Notes: a model not told the origin generated them from the letters alone. Shown: positions 1 to 9,136, counted from the stretch's first letter. The stretch: DNA of 64,000 nt from Pseudomonas rhodesiae (GCF_007858255.1 NZ_VFEU01000009.1:124001-188000); one strand, 5' to 3'. Made by a program: numbers and translations.

Positions 1-957
1 CCGCTCCACGGCTTTTTCGACCGCATTTACAACCTGCTCCAGCCTGAAAACGCTCAAGGCACTGTCACCCGCCTGACCAAGGAGGAGCATAAGAACTTTA
101 CCGCCAAATATAACCACGGCATGCGTAAGGAAAACCGTGCAGCCTTTGACCAGGGGTTCGACTACGGCAATCCGAGTGATATCCCCGGCTATTCACCCAA
201 CCTGAACATTCCCGATCTGCAGCGCCTGTCGCAGTACTGTTTCTCTCCCGAAGACATGGGCACATTGGCCAAAGCCATCAAACAAAAAGCTATCGCGGAA
301 TCTTTCCACCGCCTGGCGTACTTTGAAAAAGATATCGCCGCAGCAGGCGGGCATTTGCATCGGATGCCCCAGGACTTCTACCTCAGCCTGGTCAATATGG
401 GCTCCGAGGGCGAATGTGCGGGGATTTCCAATGCCATGGCCCTTGCCATCGGCACCGGTAAAGAACACACGCTGCTGAGCAATTTCTACACCGCCGCCGC
501 TAACCCGAACGTGCCAAGCAATGCCGCTTTTATCAGCAATATAGAGACCCTACAAAAGGTCACCGGCACGGAAACCCTTTATCACATGGGCCAGACGCCT
601 CGGCGTGTGCCCTATACCACCATTATCTCGGAGTTGGCCAATGCCACCGAATCAACCACGCTTAGGGTCGCATCGGAACACCACGCGCTGCTCGCGGGTG
701 TAAAGGTCGACGGTGCGAGCAAGCAATGGTTCTATTTCGATCCCAACTATGGGTACGTCACGTTTGATTCGCCCGATTCGATGAGGAATGGTCTGGAGCG
801 CACGTTGAACAGGGGTATATCGCCCTATCGACTTGACGCCTATAAGCGCGATTCCGCTGTTCCCGAGTATCAGATAAGTCAATTCTCCCCCACAGACCTG
901 ACCCCAGACCGTACGGGTAATGTCGACGTATCGAGCCTCTCCACTGCGGTCCTATAA
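1..957 (+). CDS. C-terminal part of a toxin-like protein with YopT-like (C58) cysteine protease triad
   Basis: The frame is open from base 1, so this is the 3' end of a longer gene that starts before the window; 318 residues are visible. A Cys (codon 415-417, in GECAGISNAMALA), a His pair (codons from 679, in SEHHALLAG) and an Asp (codon 739, in YFDPNYG) have the order, spacing and local context of the Cys-His-Asp triad of YopT/C58-type papain-like proteases, which also occur inside large Pseudomonas, LifA/Efa1-like and Tc/Mcf-like toxins. No signal peptide or membrane segment is in the visible part. The assignment rests on motif layout only; an inactive relative or another papain-like clan is possible. 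No downstream partner is evident. Confidence 0.55.
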   Translation, partial: PLHGFFDRIYNLLQPENAQGTVTRLTKEEHKNFTAKYNHGMRKENRAAFDQGFDYGNPSDIPGYSPNLNIPDLQRLSQYCFSPEDMGTLAKAIKQKAIAESFHRLAYFEKDIAAAGGHLHRMPQDFYLSLVNMGSEGECAGISNAMALAIGTGKEHTLLSNFYTAAANPNVPSNAAFISNIETLQKVTGTETLYHMGQTPRRVPYTTIISELANATESTTLRVASEHHALLAGVKVDGASKQWFYFDPNYGYVTFDSPDSMRNGLERTLNRGISPYRLDAYKRDSAVPEYQISQFSPTDLTPDRTGNVDVSSLSTAVL

Positions 958-1157
958 GCCGTGCCTTCCGACCCCGACGTTGCTGCACCCAGCGCGCCGG
1001 GGCCGACTTGCTGCCGCGCATCATCCGGGCAAGACATTCGCGCAGACTCCCGTCACAATACGCGCGCCAGGGGAACTTGCTGCGATCGACACGACTCACT
1101 AGAGGATGGTCTTTGCATTCACACGACCTGCACCTCCAATTTTCGGGAAACCTCACT

Positions 1158-1517
1158 ATGTCCGCAGCCTCCTCCACCATCCTAGTAGTCGAAGACGACA
1201 ACATCGTGCGCATGTTGATCGTCGATGTCCTCGAAGAGTTGGAGTTCACGGTCATTGAGGCGGCTGACGCAGCGGAGGCGCTGGGCATGGTCAATGATGA
1301 AAGCCAGCTGATTCAGCTGATGATGACCGATGTGGGCCTGCCGGACATGGACGGCAAAGAACTGGCAGCCAAAGTACGCGCGCTGCGGCCCGGCTTGCCG
1401 ATCCTGTTTGCCAGCGGCTACGCCGAAAACATCGACGCGCCGGCGGACATGCATGTGATTGGCAAACCGTTTTCCATCGATCAACTGCGTGACAAGGTCA
1501 AGTCCATCATCGGCTGA
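1158..1517 (+). CDS. Single-domain response regulator
   Basis: The 119-residue protein is a stand-alone receiver (CheY-like) domain with no output domain. Visible landmarks are the acidic pair at D13-D14 (VVEDDN), the phospho-acceptor D58 in MMTDVGLPDMDG, the switch Ser in FASGY and K103 in GKPF. It resembles the receivers used by hybrid histidine kinases and phosphorelays, and should pass phosphate or bind a partner in the cytoplasm rather than DNA. I chose the ATG at 1158 because the aligned domain begins right there; the open frame runs upstream to 1008 but those residues do not look like a receiver. No kinase gene is adjacent, so its partner is unknown. Confidence 0.85.
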   Translation: MSAASSTILVVEDDNIVRMLIVDVLEELEFTVIEAADAAEALGMVNDESQLIQLMMTDVGLPDMDGKELAAKVRALRPGLPILFASGYAENIDAPADMHVIGKPFSIDQLRDKVKSIIG

Positions 1518-1621
1518 CTGCCTCCGTTTTCTCGCCTGCGCCGTACCTTCAACGCCTGCCATTAGCGCTTATCGCGCAGGGCGATAGGCGCGTAGACGCT
1601 ATCCCATCGATCAATCGGTCG

Positions 1622-1757
1622 TACAGGACAAAAGACTTCCAGCGAAACTGGGTGCAAACTCTGCCGGCCAGCGATTACCTGCCGTACGCCCCCCGCGCAC
1701 GAGGCCTACTTCGATAAAAGCTGGAAACTCAATGACACCACCCAGTTCCCTAAGAGA
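1622..1757 (+). pseudogene. Remnant of the C-terminus of a DUF1254/DUF1214 protein, frameshifted
   Basis: Between the response regulator and the intact DUF1254 gene, one frame reads KDFQRNWVQTLPASDYLPYAP and another reads EAYFDKSWKLNDTTQF. Both fragments match the end of DUF1214-type proteins (NW-x-x-T...P...YFDKSWKLNDI). The frame changes at a run of six C at 1689-1694. The rest of that gene is absent. The second fragment runs in frame into the ATG of the intact gene at 1767 without a stop. I infer the decayed 3' end of a tandem relative of the following gene, of a different DUF1254 subtype (the intact copy ends NWLPAPPGPFYAVLRIY instead). Confidence 0.6.
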
Positions 1758-1766
1758 CGCAACAAC

Positions 1767-3167
1767 ATGATCAGAAAACCGACGCGCCTGCTGTTAGCGA
1801 GCCTCTCGATCCTCCTGAGCAGCGGCGCCTGGGCCGATTTCACCGCCACCCCGAGCGAAGCGCGGGCCATCGCCAAGGAAGCCTACCTGTATGGTTTTCC
1901 GGTGGTGGAAATGTACAAAACGCTCTACACCCAAGCCGTCGACAAGGGCGGCGCCAACTTCAAGGCGCCATTCAACCGCATCGGCAATACCGCCCAGGTG
2001 TTAACGCCCAAGGACACCGCATTCGTCAGCCCAAACGCCGACACGCCCTATTCATTCGTGTGGATGGATCTGCGCCGCGAACCGCTGGTGCTGACCCTGC
2101 CCAAGATCGAAGACAACCGTTACTACTCGGTGCAGTTGATCGACCTCTACACCCAGAACTTCGCCTACCTGGGCACGCGCAGCACGGGTAACAACGGCGG
2201 CCACTACATGATCGCCGGGCCGGACTGGAAAGGTCAGCAGCCGGTGGACATCGATCGCGTGGTCTATAGCGAGAGCAATATCGCTTACGCGCTGTATCGC
2301 ACGCAGTTGTTCGACGAAAAAGACCTAGGCAAGGTCAAGCAGATTCAGAGCGGCTATAAAGTCCAGCCCCTGAGCAGCTACGTCAAGCAAGCCGCGCCAG
2401 CCAACGTGCCAAAGGTCCAGTGGCCAAAACCCACCGCCACTATGAGCGACAGCCCGCAACTGTTCCGCTACCTGAATTTCATGCTGGCGTTCGCCGCCCC
2501 CCAGGACAGCGAGAAAGACCTGCTGGCGCGCTTTGCCAAGATTGGCGTCGCCCCGGGTGCGCCCTTCAAGTTCAACCAGCTCAGCGCCGAACAACGCAAG
2601 GCCCTGGAAGACGGGATTGCCGACGGCAAGGCCGAGTTTGCCGCGTTCAAAAAAGACAAGATCGACACCCACCAGGTGTCTAACGGCGACCTGTACGGCA
2701 GTCGTGATCACCTCAACAACAACTACTTGTACCGCTACGCTGGTGCCAACATGGGCATCTTCGGCACCTCCAGCGACGAAACCGCCTACCTGAGTTATTT
2801 CGTCGACAGCGAAGGCAAACCGGCGAACGGGGCACGTCATAGCTACACACTGCATTTCAACAAGGACCAACTGCCGCCGGCGGACGCGTTCTGGTCGCTG
2901 ACCATGTACAGCGCCAAGACCCAGCAACTGGTGCCCAACCACAAGAAGCGCTACTTGATCAATTCGCGCATGTTGCCCAGTCTCAAGCGCGATGCCGATG
3001 GCGGCCTGACCCTGGCCTTGCAACATCACGAACCGCCCAAAGCCGAACAGAGCAATTGGTTGCCCGCTCCTCCCGGTCCTTTCTACGCCGTACTGCGGAT
3101 TTACCTGCCCAAGCCTGAGGTAGGTAGTGGTCAATGGAAACTGCCGCCGTTGACCCCGCTCAAGTAA
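1767..3167 (+). CDS. Exported DUF1254/DUF1214 protein
   Basis: The 466-residue protein starts with a signal peptide (basic MIRKPTR, then LLLASLSILLSSGAWA, cleavage near residue 23), so it is predicted periplasmic. The N-terminal DUF1254 domain is marked by AKEAYLYGFPVVEMYK and by NADTPYSFVWMDL; the C-terminal DUF1214 domain by FWSLTMY and NWLPAPPGPFYAVLRIYLP. Length and domain order are those of the family. The biochemical function of the family is not established. It stands alone: the upstream gap holds the remnant of a relative and the next gene starts about 145 bases downstream. Confidence 0.85.
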   Translation: MIRKPTRLLLASLSILLSSGAWADFTATPSEARAIAKEAYLYGFPVVEMYKTLYTQAVDKGGANFKAPFNRIGNTAQVLTPKDTAFVSPNADTPYSFVWMDLRREPLVLTLPKIEDNRYYSVQLIDLYTQNFAYLGTRSTGNNGGHYMIAGPDWKGQQPVDIDRVVYSESNIAYALYRTQLFDEKDLGKVKQIQSGYKVQPLSSYVKQAAPANVPKVQWPKPTATMSDSPQLFRYLNFMLAFAAPQDSEKDLLARFAKIGVAPGAPFKFNQLSAEQRKALEDGIADGKAEFAAFKKDKIDTHQVSNGDLYGSRDHLNNNYLYRYAGANMGIFGTSSDETAYLSYFVDSEGKPANGARHSYTLHFNKDQLPPADAFWSLTMYSAKTQQLVPNHKKRYLINSRMLPSLKRDADGGLTLALQHHEPPKAEQSNWLPAPPGPFYAVLRIYLPKPEVGSGQWKLPPLTPLK

Positions 3168-3311
3168 CACCGCGAGCTCGGCACCGGCGAGTCCGGACCG
3201 AGCGCGTCACTTTCCGATATCAGGCCGACAGCGCCAACCTGCACTGCCGCTGGTTTATTGGCTGCTAAAACGGGTAAGGTGCGCGCGATTCCTCACGGAG
3301 CTGCACCGCAC

Positions 3312-4880
3312 ATGACTTGCTGGGATGTCCTTGATCTGCCCCCGGATGCCGATAGCCGCACCATCAAGCGCACCTACGCGGCACTGCTCAAGAAAACTCG
3401 GCCGGATGATGATCCCGAGGGTTTCCAGCGCCTGCGCGAAGCGTATGAAGCGGCCCTGAACGGGCAAGAGTCGGTCATGGACGACGCGTCTGCCGCCGTT
3501 GCGGTCGAAATGGCTGCACCAGAACCGGTGGACGGCACCCTGCCCCAGCGCTATCAGCAGGCCTTGGCCCAAGGTAACGGCCTGGCATTCGAAGTGGCGC
3601 TGCTCCAACGCTGTATCAGCGACGACGCCGTGAGCGATGAGGAGCTTCGCTGGGCGTTTGACACCTTCCACTGGCTCAGTGCCTGGCAGCGCCTGGAGCT
3701 GCCAGCGCAATGGCTGGATGCCCTTGCCTCTCAATGCAGGCAGGCGTTGCGCAACCAATTGGCGCTGGCACTTGAACAACGTAATGAAACGGACTTCCTC
3801 GATGCGTACGCCCGGCGTGACGAGCACGCCTGGTTGCGCCAGCCGGCGCACGCTCAATGGTTCAACCAGACACTTGCCACGTTGCTATGCGACGGCTACT
3901 TCTGGTTGCCTGCGTTGTTCGAGGCCGTCCGCGCCGGGCAGGGCTGGCCGCACGGTGGCGAAAACCCCTGCCCCGAGGATGAATGGCAGCACCTGTTGCG
4001 GCGTGAGCAAGGGCCGGCGTTCATTGCCCACCAGCGTGCGCTGGCTGTCGCGCCGCCGCACACTGCGCAACAGCGCGCTGCTCGTTTGCTGTTGGCGCCG
4101 ATGACACTGGGGCAGCGACGTGCATTCGCCCAGCGCTTGAGCGAGGCCGACTGGGAGGCGTGCCGAGCGCTGGCCGCGCGCATTAAAGCCGATCATCCCG
4201 ACGTTGCGCTGTCCCTGCCAGGCGGTACGGCTTATTTCTGGCAGGAGTGGGAAGCGGCTGTCGACACTTGGCCGCTGGCGCTGGCGACAGTGCTGGGCTG
4301 TGTGACAGGTGCACTGTTCCAGGCGCCGTGGTTTTCAGGAGTCCTGGTCAGCACACTGGGGCACGCGTTGGTATGGTCGATGGCCTATGTCGTGGGCGGC
4401 GCCCTGGCCTGGCAAGTGTGGCGTCCACTGGTACATCGGGTTCGCGTCGTGGATGAAAGCCTCGCCGTCAGACTACCGACACGACTCTGCCCTACCCGCC
4501 TGCCGTTATTGCCGCTGCGCGATCTGTTGCCGGGGGCGATCATGAGCGTGGCCATCAGTGTTCAATTCGGCGCGGTTGCGGGCCTGATGATGGTGGCGAC
4601 CCTGGTCGTGATCGGTGCGGGTAAGCGTCAAGCCCGCACGGGCTACAAAGAATGGTCCACCCGCCATCCGCGCAAGACCATCGGTGTATGGGGCCTTGTC
4701 ACTTTGCTCCTGACAATGATGTTTGCAGCGCTCAAAAGCTTTGACAGTCATTATCAGGTGGGCCGCAATCAAGGCCTGCAACAGTGGACAGAGCGCGTGT
4801 GCAGCCGCATGCCGAGAACAGCACAACCCTGCCAGGCCCCCGCGACCCAGGCACAGTGGTACGGTCAGGAGGCTGAGTGA
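3312..4880 (+). CDS. Divergent J-domain membrane protein (DjlB/DjlC-like)
   Basis: The first 50 of 522 residues form a J domain (CWDVLDLPPDADSRTIKRTY, then a basic helix), but the invariant HPD tripeptide needed to stimulate Hsp70 is replaced by RPD (KKTRPDDDP). The same substitution is typical of the E. coli HscC co-chaperones DjlB/DjlC, as I recall them. A long hydrophilic middle follows, then hydrophobic segments around residues 315-365, 400-430 and 455-475, giving a membrane-anchored protein with the J domain in the cytoplasm. The ATG at 3312 is chosen because the J domain starts there; the frame is open further upstream. Its stop overlaps the start of the next gene by one base (TGATG), so the two are probably cotranslated. 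No Hsp70 gene lies nearby. Confidence 0.75.
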   Translation: MTCWDVLDLPPDADSRTIKRTYAALLKKTRPDDDPEGFQRLREAYEAALNGQESVMDDASAAVAVEMAAPEPVDGTLPQRYQQALAQGNGLAFEVALLQRCISDDAVSDEELRWAFDTFHWLSAWQRLELPAQWLDALASQCRQALRNQLALALEQRNETDFLDAYARRDEHAWLRQPAHAQWFNQTLATLLCDGYFWLPALFEAVRAGQGWPHGGENPCPEDEWQHLLRREQGPAFIAHQRALAVAPPHTAQQRAARLLLAPMTLGQRRAFAQRLSEADWEACRALAARIKADHPDVALSLPGGTAYFWQEWEAAVDTWPLALATVLGCVTGALFQAPWFSGVLVSTLGHALVWSMAYVVGGALAWQVWRPLVHRVRVVDESLAVRLPTRLCPTRLPLLPLRDLLPGAIMSVAISVQFGAVAGLMMVATLVVIGAGKRQARTGYKEWSTRHPRKTIGVWGLVTLLLTMMFAALKSFDSHYQVGRNQGLQQWTERVCSRMPRTAQPCQAPATQAQWYGQEAE

Positions 4881-5893
4881 TGAAGCCAATCATGTTGTAC
4901 CCCGTCGGGGTGGTATTGATCCTGTGCCTGTTCAGCCTGGCCGGCGCCAGCAAACAACTGCAGATTGTGCAGTGGTGGCTCAACCAATTGGACAGCCCCC
5001 AGACTGCAACGGCCGGCGCGCTTGCACCGATCATCGATTGCGTTAACCGCGTGGACCGCGATACTCGGTTGGCCTACTACTTGCTGACTCAGGTCGACGC
5101 CTCAGTCCGGACGGCTGAGCGCTCCGGCGCCGCGAACTTGCCTCGGGAAGAATTTGGCGACAACGCAGAGCCGCAAGCCCGCCTGATCCAAAAGCAGGTA
5201 TGCACCCCTGCTATTACCCTCCAGCTGGAGCGCCAAGCCCCCGGCAGCCCATTGATCACTGCCACGCAGCAGTACTTGCAGACCCTTCGCAGAATCAGCG
5301 ACGTCGGTACGCTGCTCAGCCCCAATCAAACCCCCGGCGCGAAAACGCCGCAGCAGCAATTATTTGGCAACGTCATGCTTGACCAGTTGAAAGCAGAACT
5401 AAGCCGTAACGGTGGCGGCTACCTGTCGGCATCCGCGGCTCTGCGTGACGATCTGACGCGTGAGGAGCTGCGTTTGCGCCCCCTACAGCTGGATTTACTG
5501 GAAGCACGTCTGGGCCGAGACCTGCATTGGCACCTGCTCAATTACATGATTGCGTCGCGCCAGGCGATCGATCGGATCGACCAAGGGGTACGCGCTGCCG
5601 ACCTGACACCCCAAGCCCTTGCTGCGTTGACCGCTTCGGTTCAGCGTGCCCAAGAAAGTGCTGCAGCCTTTGTCGATCAGATGCCGGATAAAGAACTCAC
5701 TGAAGAAACGCTGCACCTTTGGTACACCCTCAGAACCCCCGCCGATACCTACCTTGCTGCCCTGCAAGGCATGCTTCAAGACTGGCTCAACCACGCCACC
5801 CCGCAACAGCTGAGTGACGACTATGACCTCGTCACCCGCCGCTACGACGTCCTGCTCAGCTATTACAACCGGCCGGCACGCAATGCGTTTTAG
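4880..5893 (+). CDS. Exported or membrane-anchored protein of unknown function
   Basis: The 337-residue protein begins with a hydrophobic segment (MLYPVGVVLILCLFSLAGAS) that is a signal peptide or anchor; the rest is mainly helical and hydrophilic. The region around IIDCVNRVDRDTRLAYYLL, with later Cys residues, is vaguely like DUF3829 (YiiG-type) proteins, but I cannot confirm this. The start is the ATG at 4880, sharing a base with the stop of the J-domain gene; a GTG one codon earlier is also possible. The tight coupling suggests a shared job in the envelope. It converges with the next gene, overlapping its 3' end by four bases. Confidence 0.6.
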   Translation: MKPIMLYPVGVVLILCLFSLAGASKQLQIVQWWLNQLDSPQTATAGALAPIIDCVNRVDRDTRLAYYLLTQVDASVRTAERSGAANLPREEFGDNAEPQARLIQKQVCTPAITLQLERQAPGSPLITATQQYLQTLRRISDVGTLLSPNQTPGAKTPQQQLFGNVMLDQLKAELSRNGGGYLSASAALRDDLTREELRLRPLQLDLLEARLGRDLHWHLLNYMIASRQAIDRIDQGVRAADLTPQALAALTASVQRAQESAAAFVDQMPDKELTEETLHLWYTLRTPADTYLAALQGMLQDWLNHATPQQLSDDYDLVTRRYDVLLSYYNRPARNAF

Positions 5894-6564
5894 TGCTTTT
5901 TGAATTTCACATAGGACTGATGCAGATCTGAAGCCCAGCCGTCGATCACGTTTTTCACGTCATCGGCTTTCATCACCTGAGCGTCGTTCTCCAAGGGCTT
6001 GCCGGTGCCTTTGCGCACCACTTGGGCCAGGACTTTGCCGCTGGCGCCGTCGAGGAACTGCGCCTCGGTGCCGAGGGTGGTTTCTTGATCGCGAATGCCG
6101 GTGCCGGTACTGACCGCCGCCGCCACCAGTGCTACCGGGATGAACTCATAAGGTTTAAGCCCTTCGGTCTTGCTGCTGACGGCGGTGATGGCCGCGCGCA
6201 CCACGATTACGCCTGGGCCTGGGGCATTGGCCAAAGGCAAGGATTTAGCCAGCTCACGCTTGAGCGCCTGGTTGTAGTAGGTGTTAATGCCGTTGAGGGT
6301 GCTGTCAGGAATTTTCGCGGTGGCCTGGGGTTTGGGATAGAACTGGGTCGGTTCGATGTACACCGCGTTATAGCGACTCAGGTCCAGTTGGGGATCGACC
6401 CAGCGCATCACTTCGACGCCTGACGGTGACTTGGCTTGCTTGAGTTGGCTGTAGTTGGAAAGAAAGCCCGAATATTCATCCGGTTGCGTGACCTGGCTGG
6501 CGCAGCCTGCAATCCCAAGCGAAGCCACGCACAACGTACTGATCATTAGCCTTAGTTTCATCAT
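5890..6564 (-). CDS. DUF3313 family lipoprotein
   Basis: A 224-residue lipoprotein: signal peptide MKLRLMISTLCVASLGIAG followed by the lipobox Cys (LGIAGC). The mature part, including the conserved RYNAVYIEPTQFYP and the central GTGIRDQETTLGTEAQFLDG, fits the DUF3313 family of predicted outer-membrane-associated lipoproteins, whose role is unknown. Two consecutive ATG codons (6564 and 6561) follow a GGGAG ribosome site; either may be used. Its 3' end overlaps the convergent upstream gene by four bases, with no terminator between them. Confidence 0.8.
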   Translation of the reverse strand: MMKLRLMISTLCVASLGIAGCASQVTQPDEYSGFLSNYSQLKQAKSPSGVEVMRWVDPQLDLSRYNAVYIEPTQFYPKPQATAKIPDSTLNGINTYYNQALKRELAKSLPLANAPGPGVIVVRAAITAVSSKTEGLKPYEFIPVALVAAAVSTGTGIRDQETTLGTEAQFLDGASGKVLAQVVRKGTGKPLENDAQVMKADDVKNVIDGWASDLHQSYVKFKKH

Positions 6565-6751
6565 TGAACTCCCTGGCAGTCATCATCGAAGGGCGGAGCT
6601 GTAGGTATAGCCAATCCTGGCGAAATGGTGCGCCCACTCGACGGATCAAACCGGGATGACAAAAACTGCACCGGTCATTTGGCGAACAACTGCGTATGAC
6701 TAATCAACCGTCGGTAAGTAAGGTGGAGCTCCCACCTATCAGGAGCATCAC

Positions 6752-7444
6752 ATGCGCACCATCGGCCTTATCGGCGGCATGAGCTGGGAGTCCAGCGCCG
6801 AGTACTACCGCATCATCAACCAGCGCGTGCGTGATCAGCTCGGCTCGCTGCGCTCGGCGCAGGTGTTGATGTACAGCGTGGATTTCGGCCCGGTGGCGCA
6901 GGCGCAGCACGATGGGCGCTGGGACGACGCGGCGCAGGTCCTCGAAGACGCGGCGCGGCGCCTGCAGGCCGGCGGCGCGGACTGCGTGGTGCTGTGTACC
7001 AACACCATGCACTTGGTGGCGCCGCGTGTCGAAGCGGCGATCTCGATTCCCTTTCTACATATCGCCGACGCCGCCGGCCAGGCGGCCGTGGCGGCCGGCA
7101 CGCTCAACGTCGGCCTGCTCGGCACGGCGTTCACCATGGAGCAGGATTTCCTCAAGGCGCGCCTGGCCGAGCATGGCTTGAATGTGCTGGTGCCGGAGGC
7201 CGAAGAGCGCCAGAGCGTGCACCGCATCATCTATGAAGAGTTGTGTGTGGGGATCATCAGCGACACCTCGCGCGACGCTTATCTGCGCATCATTGCGTCG
7301 TTGGCTGCCCGTGGTGCCCAGGCGATCATCCTCGGATGCACGGAAATCGGCCTGTTGATCAAGCCCGAACACACCAACCTGCCGCTGCTGGACACCACCG
7401 CGTTGCATGCGCAGGCCGCGGTGGCGTTTGCCTTGCAGGATTAA
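6752..7444 (+). CDS. Aspartate/glutamate racemase family protein (YgeA-like)
   Basis: The 230-residue protein starts MRTIGLIGGMSWESSAEYYR, the hallmark of aspartate-type amino acid racemases. Both catalytic cysteines of the two-base mechanism are present: C82 in VVLCTNTMH and C196 in ILGCTEIG. The enzyme is cytosolic, needs no PLP cofactor, and interconverts an L-amino acid with its D-form. YgeA-like members have broad specificity, so the substrate cannot be stated. A clear AGGAG site precedes the ATG. Its stop overlaps by four bases the convergent acetyltransferase gene, itself probably an amino-acid-acting enzyme, but the two are on opposite strands. Confidence 0.85.
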   Translation: MRTIGLIGGMSWESSAEYYRIINQRVRDQLGSLRSAQVLMYSVDFGPVAQAQHDGRWDDAAQVLEDAARRLQAGGADCVVLCTNTMHLVAPRVEAAISIPFLHIADAAGQAAVAAGTLNVGLLGTAFTMEQDFLKARLAEHGLNVLVPEAEERQSVHRIIYEELCVGIISDTSRDAYLRIIASLAARGAQAIILGCTEIGLLIKPEHTNLPLLDTTALHAQAAVAFALQD

Positions 7445-7962
7445 GTCGAAGGACGCAAACGCGCCATGCTGACGGTGTCGACGTAGACGCCGTCACGCAG
7501 GGCGTAGTCGCGCAGCACCCCTTCCACCTCGAAACCGAACGAGCGGTACAGACGTTGCGCGGCCTGGTTATCGGCAAATACCGTCAACTCGACGCGGTGT
7601 AGGTTCATCCAGTTGTCGGCCACATCGAGGGCTGCCTTCAACAGCCGCGAGCCGACGCCCTTGCCCTGCCAGGCAGTTGCCACGCCCATGCCAAAGGTGC
7701 CGACATGGGCCTGGCGCACGCGCAGATACTGTTGCAGCCCCAACTGGCCAATCACCTCGCCGCCATGCAATGCCACCAGTTGCAGGCGGCGTTCGTCGTC
7801 CGTCACCAAACGCTTGCGCCACACTTCAATCGACTGGAACGGCATCTGCAGTACCTGCCGGCATACCGCCGGCTCGTTGTAGAGCGCCGCGACGCCGTCA
7901 AGGTGGGCCTCGGTAAAGCGCTGGATGACGATATGGGGTTCAGGCGCGTGCATGGGTTTCAT
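7441..7962 (-). CDS. GNAT N-acetyltransferase, AaaT/YhhY-like
   Basis: The 173-residue protein is a single GNAT domain. It follows the E. coli YhhY (AaaT, L-amino acid N-acetyltransferase) sequence closely in the stretches I recall: ALYNEPAVCRQVLQMPF near the start, the acetyl-CoA loop W-x-G-K-G-V-G-S-R-L-L around residues 100-110, RVELTVFADNQAAQRLY, and the end YALRDGVYVD. Predicted role: acetyl-CoA-dependent acetylation of the alpha-amine of free amino acids such as Phe or Met, or detoxification of analogues. The ATG at 7962 gives the family length; an internal Met at residue 4 is an alternative. Confidence 0.8.
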   Translation of the reverse strand: MKPMHAPEPHIVIQRFTEAHLDGVAALYNEPAVCRQVLQMPFQSIEVWRKRLVTDDERRLQLVALHGGEVIGQLGLQQYLRVRQAHVGTFGMGVATAWQGKGVGSRLLKAALDVADNWMNLHRVELTVFADNQAAQRLYRSFGFEVEGVLRDYALRDGVYVDTVSMARLRPST

Positions 7963-8013
7963 CCTTTGAAAGACATGTGGTCGGCCAGTGTAGAGGCGCC
8001 GACCGTCCGCTGC

Positions 8014-9081
8014 CTAGGGCGCTGGAGCGGTTGTCCACAACGAAGGCCAGTCGCCGTAGGCCACCCCGGTGCAGCGCGACATCATGTGAAACTCGCTGAG
8101 CTGGAAAGCCTTGCCGTCAAACAACCACACCGCCCCGGCCCCGCAATCGCCGAGCCCGCGTTGCTTGTAGAAGTAACTCAGGGTGCCGGTGGCTGGGTCG
8201 TAGCCCACCGAACCTTGCAGCGCGGCGCCGTCCAGAGGCAGCGGCTCCAGTTGCAACGCGGTCTGGGCATAAGGTGCCTGGCGCGCGCGACGCACCACCT
8301 CGTATTCGCAGTTGTAGGCCGCGCAGTCGTAGCTCAACACGGTCATGGCCTGCGAGGCGGTCAACGCACCGGCACTGGCTTCGGGTGGCGGCGAGTCTTC
8401 TTGCGCCGTTTCACCTTTGAGGGCCTCGGCCACCAAAGCTTGCTGCTCCTCGGCGGTCAACGCCGGCGCACCGGGGAATGGGCGCAGCAGCGGCATCGGC
8501 AAACGCGCCGGCACGGCACTCGCCGCACCTTTGCCGGGGCGTGCCAGTGCGGTGACGTTATCCACCCGGCCTTGCACCGCATCCATCAACAGCAGCGATG
8601 CACTCAACCCACTCAGGGAAACGTGGGCACCGGCATCGCCGGGCAGCTGCAAGCGCTGACCATCGCGCAAGCGTTGCAACCATCGGCGCGCGGCGGCGTC
8701 GTCAAGTACGCCAAAGGATTGCACATGGGGATCGCCGCCCTGGTCGTCCAACTCCACCTGCAATGCCTGAGTCAAGTCATTGCCCAGGGGCTGGCCGTCC
8801 AGTTGCAGGGTCGACAGGTCCGACGTCTCCCCCCGATGGTCGAAGCGCAGGCGCAAGTAGCCCTGAGGGCCGGCCTTGTGCCAGATATGCAAGGTCAGCG
8901 AGCTGTAATCTTCTTCATTGGCACCGCTCGGTGCGCTGAGGGCATGGCAGTTGCGCAAGTTGTCGCAACCGACCACCCACTCCTTGATGTCCCGCAGCAG
9001 CGGCACGCGCTCACTAGCGGGTTGTGCAAAGGCTTGGGCAGAGGAACCGGCCAGCAGGGCCAGGAGTACGGGGCGCAACAT
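8014..9081 (-). CDS. DUF1176 periplasmic protein
   Basis: A 355-residue exported protein: MLRPVLLALLAGSSAQAFA is a signal peptide, and the mature part begins with the family motif VPLLRDIKEWVVGCDNLRNCHAL, including its two Cys residues. A further Cys pair lies in DCAAYNCEYE and near the C-terminus (GDCGAG, SRCTGV), suggesting disulfides. DUF1176 proteins have no known function. I chose the ATG at 9081, which follows a GGAGAG ribosome site and opens the signal peptide; the frame stays open upstream into the glycerate kinase gene but that extension looks non-coding. It lies 55 bases behind glxK on the same strand and may be cotranscribed. Confidence 0.8.
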   Translation of the reverse strand: MLRPVLLALLAGSSAQAFAQPASERVPLLRDIKEWVVGCDNLRNCHALSAPSGANEEDYSSLTLHIWHKAGPQGYLRLRFDHRGETSDLSTLQLDGQPLGNDLTQALQVELDDQGGDPHVQSFGVLDDAAARRWLQRLRDGQRLQLPGDAGAHVSLSGLSASLLLMDAVQGRVDNVTALARPGKGAASAVPARLPMPLLRPFPGAPALTAEEQQALVAEALKGETAQEDSPPPEASAGALTASQAMTVLSYDCAAYNCEYEVVRRARQAPYAQTALQLEPLPLDGAALQGSVGYDPATGTLSYFYKQRGLGDCGAGAVWLFDGKAFQLSEFHMMSRCTGVAYGDWPSLWTTAPAP

Positions 9082-9136
9082 GGGGGACTCTCCGTGTCTG
9101 AAAAGGCGCGGATTGTCCCATGTTCGGCCTGTGGCG

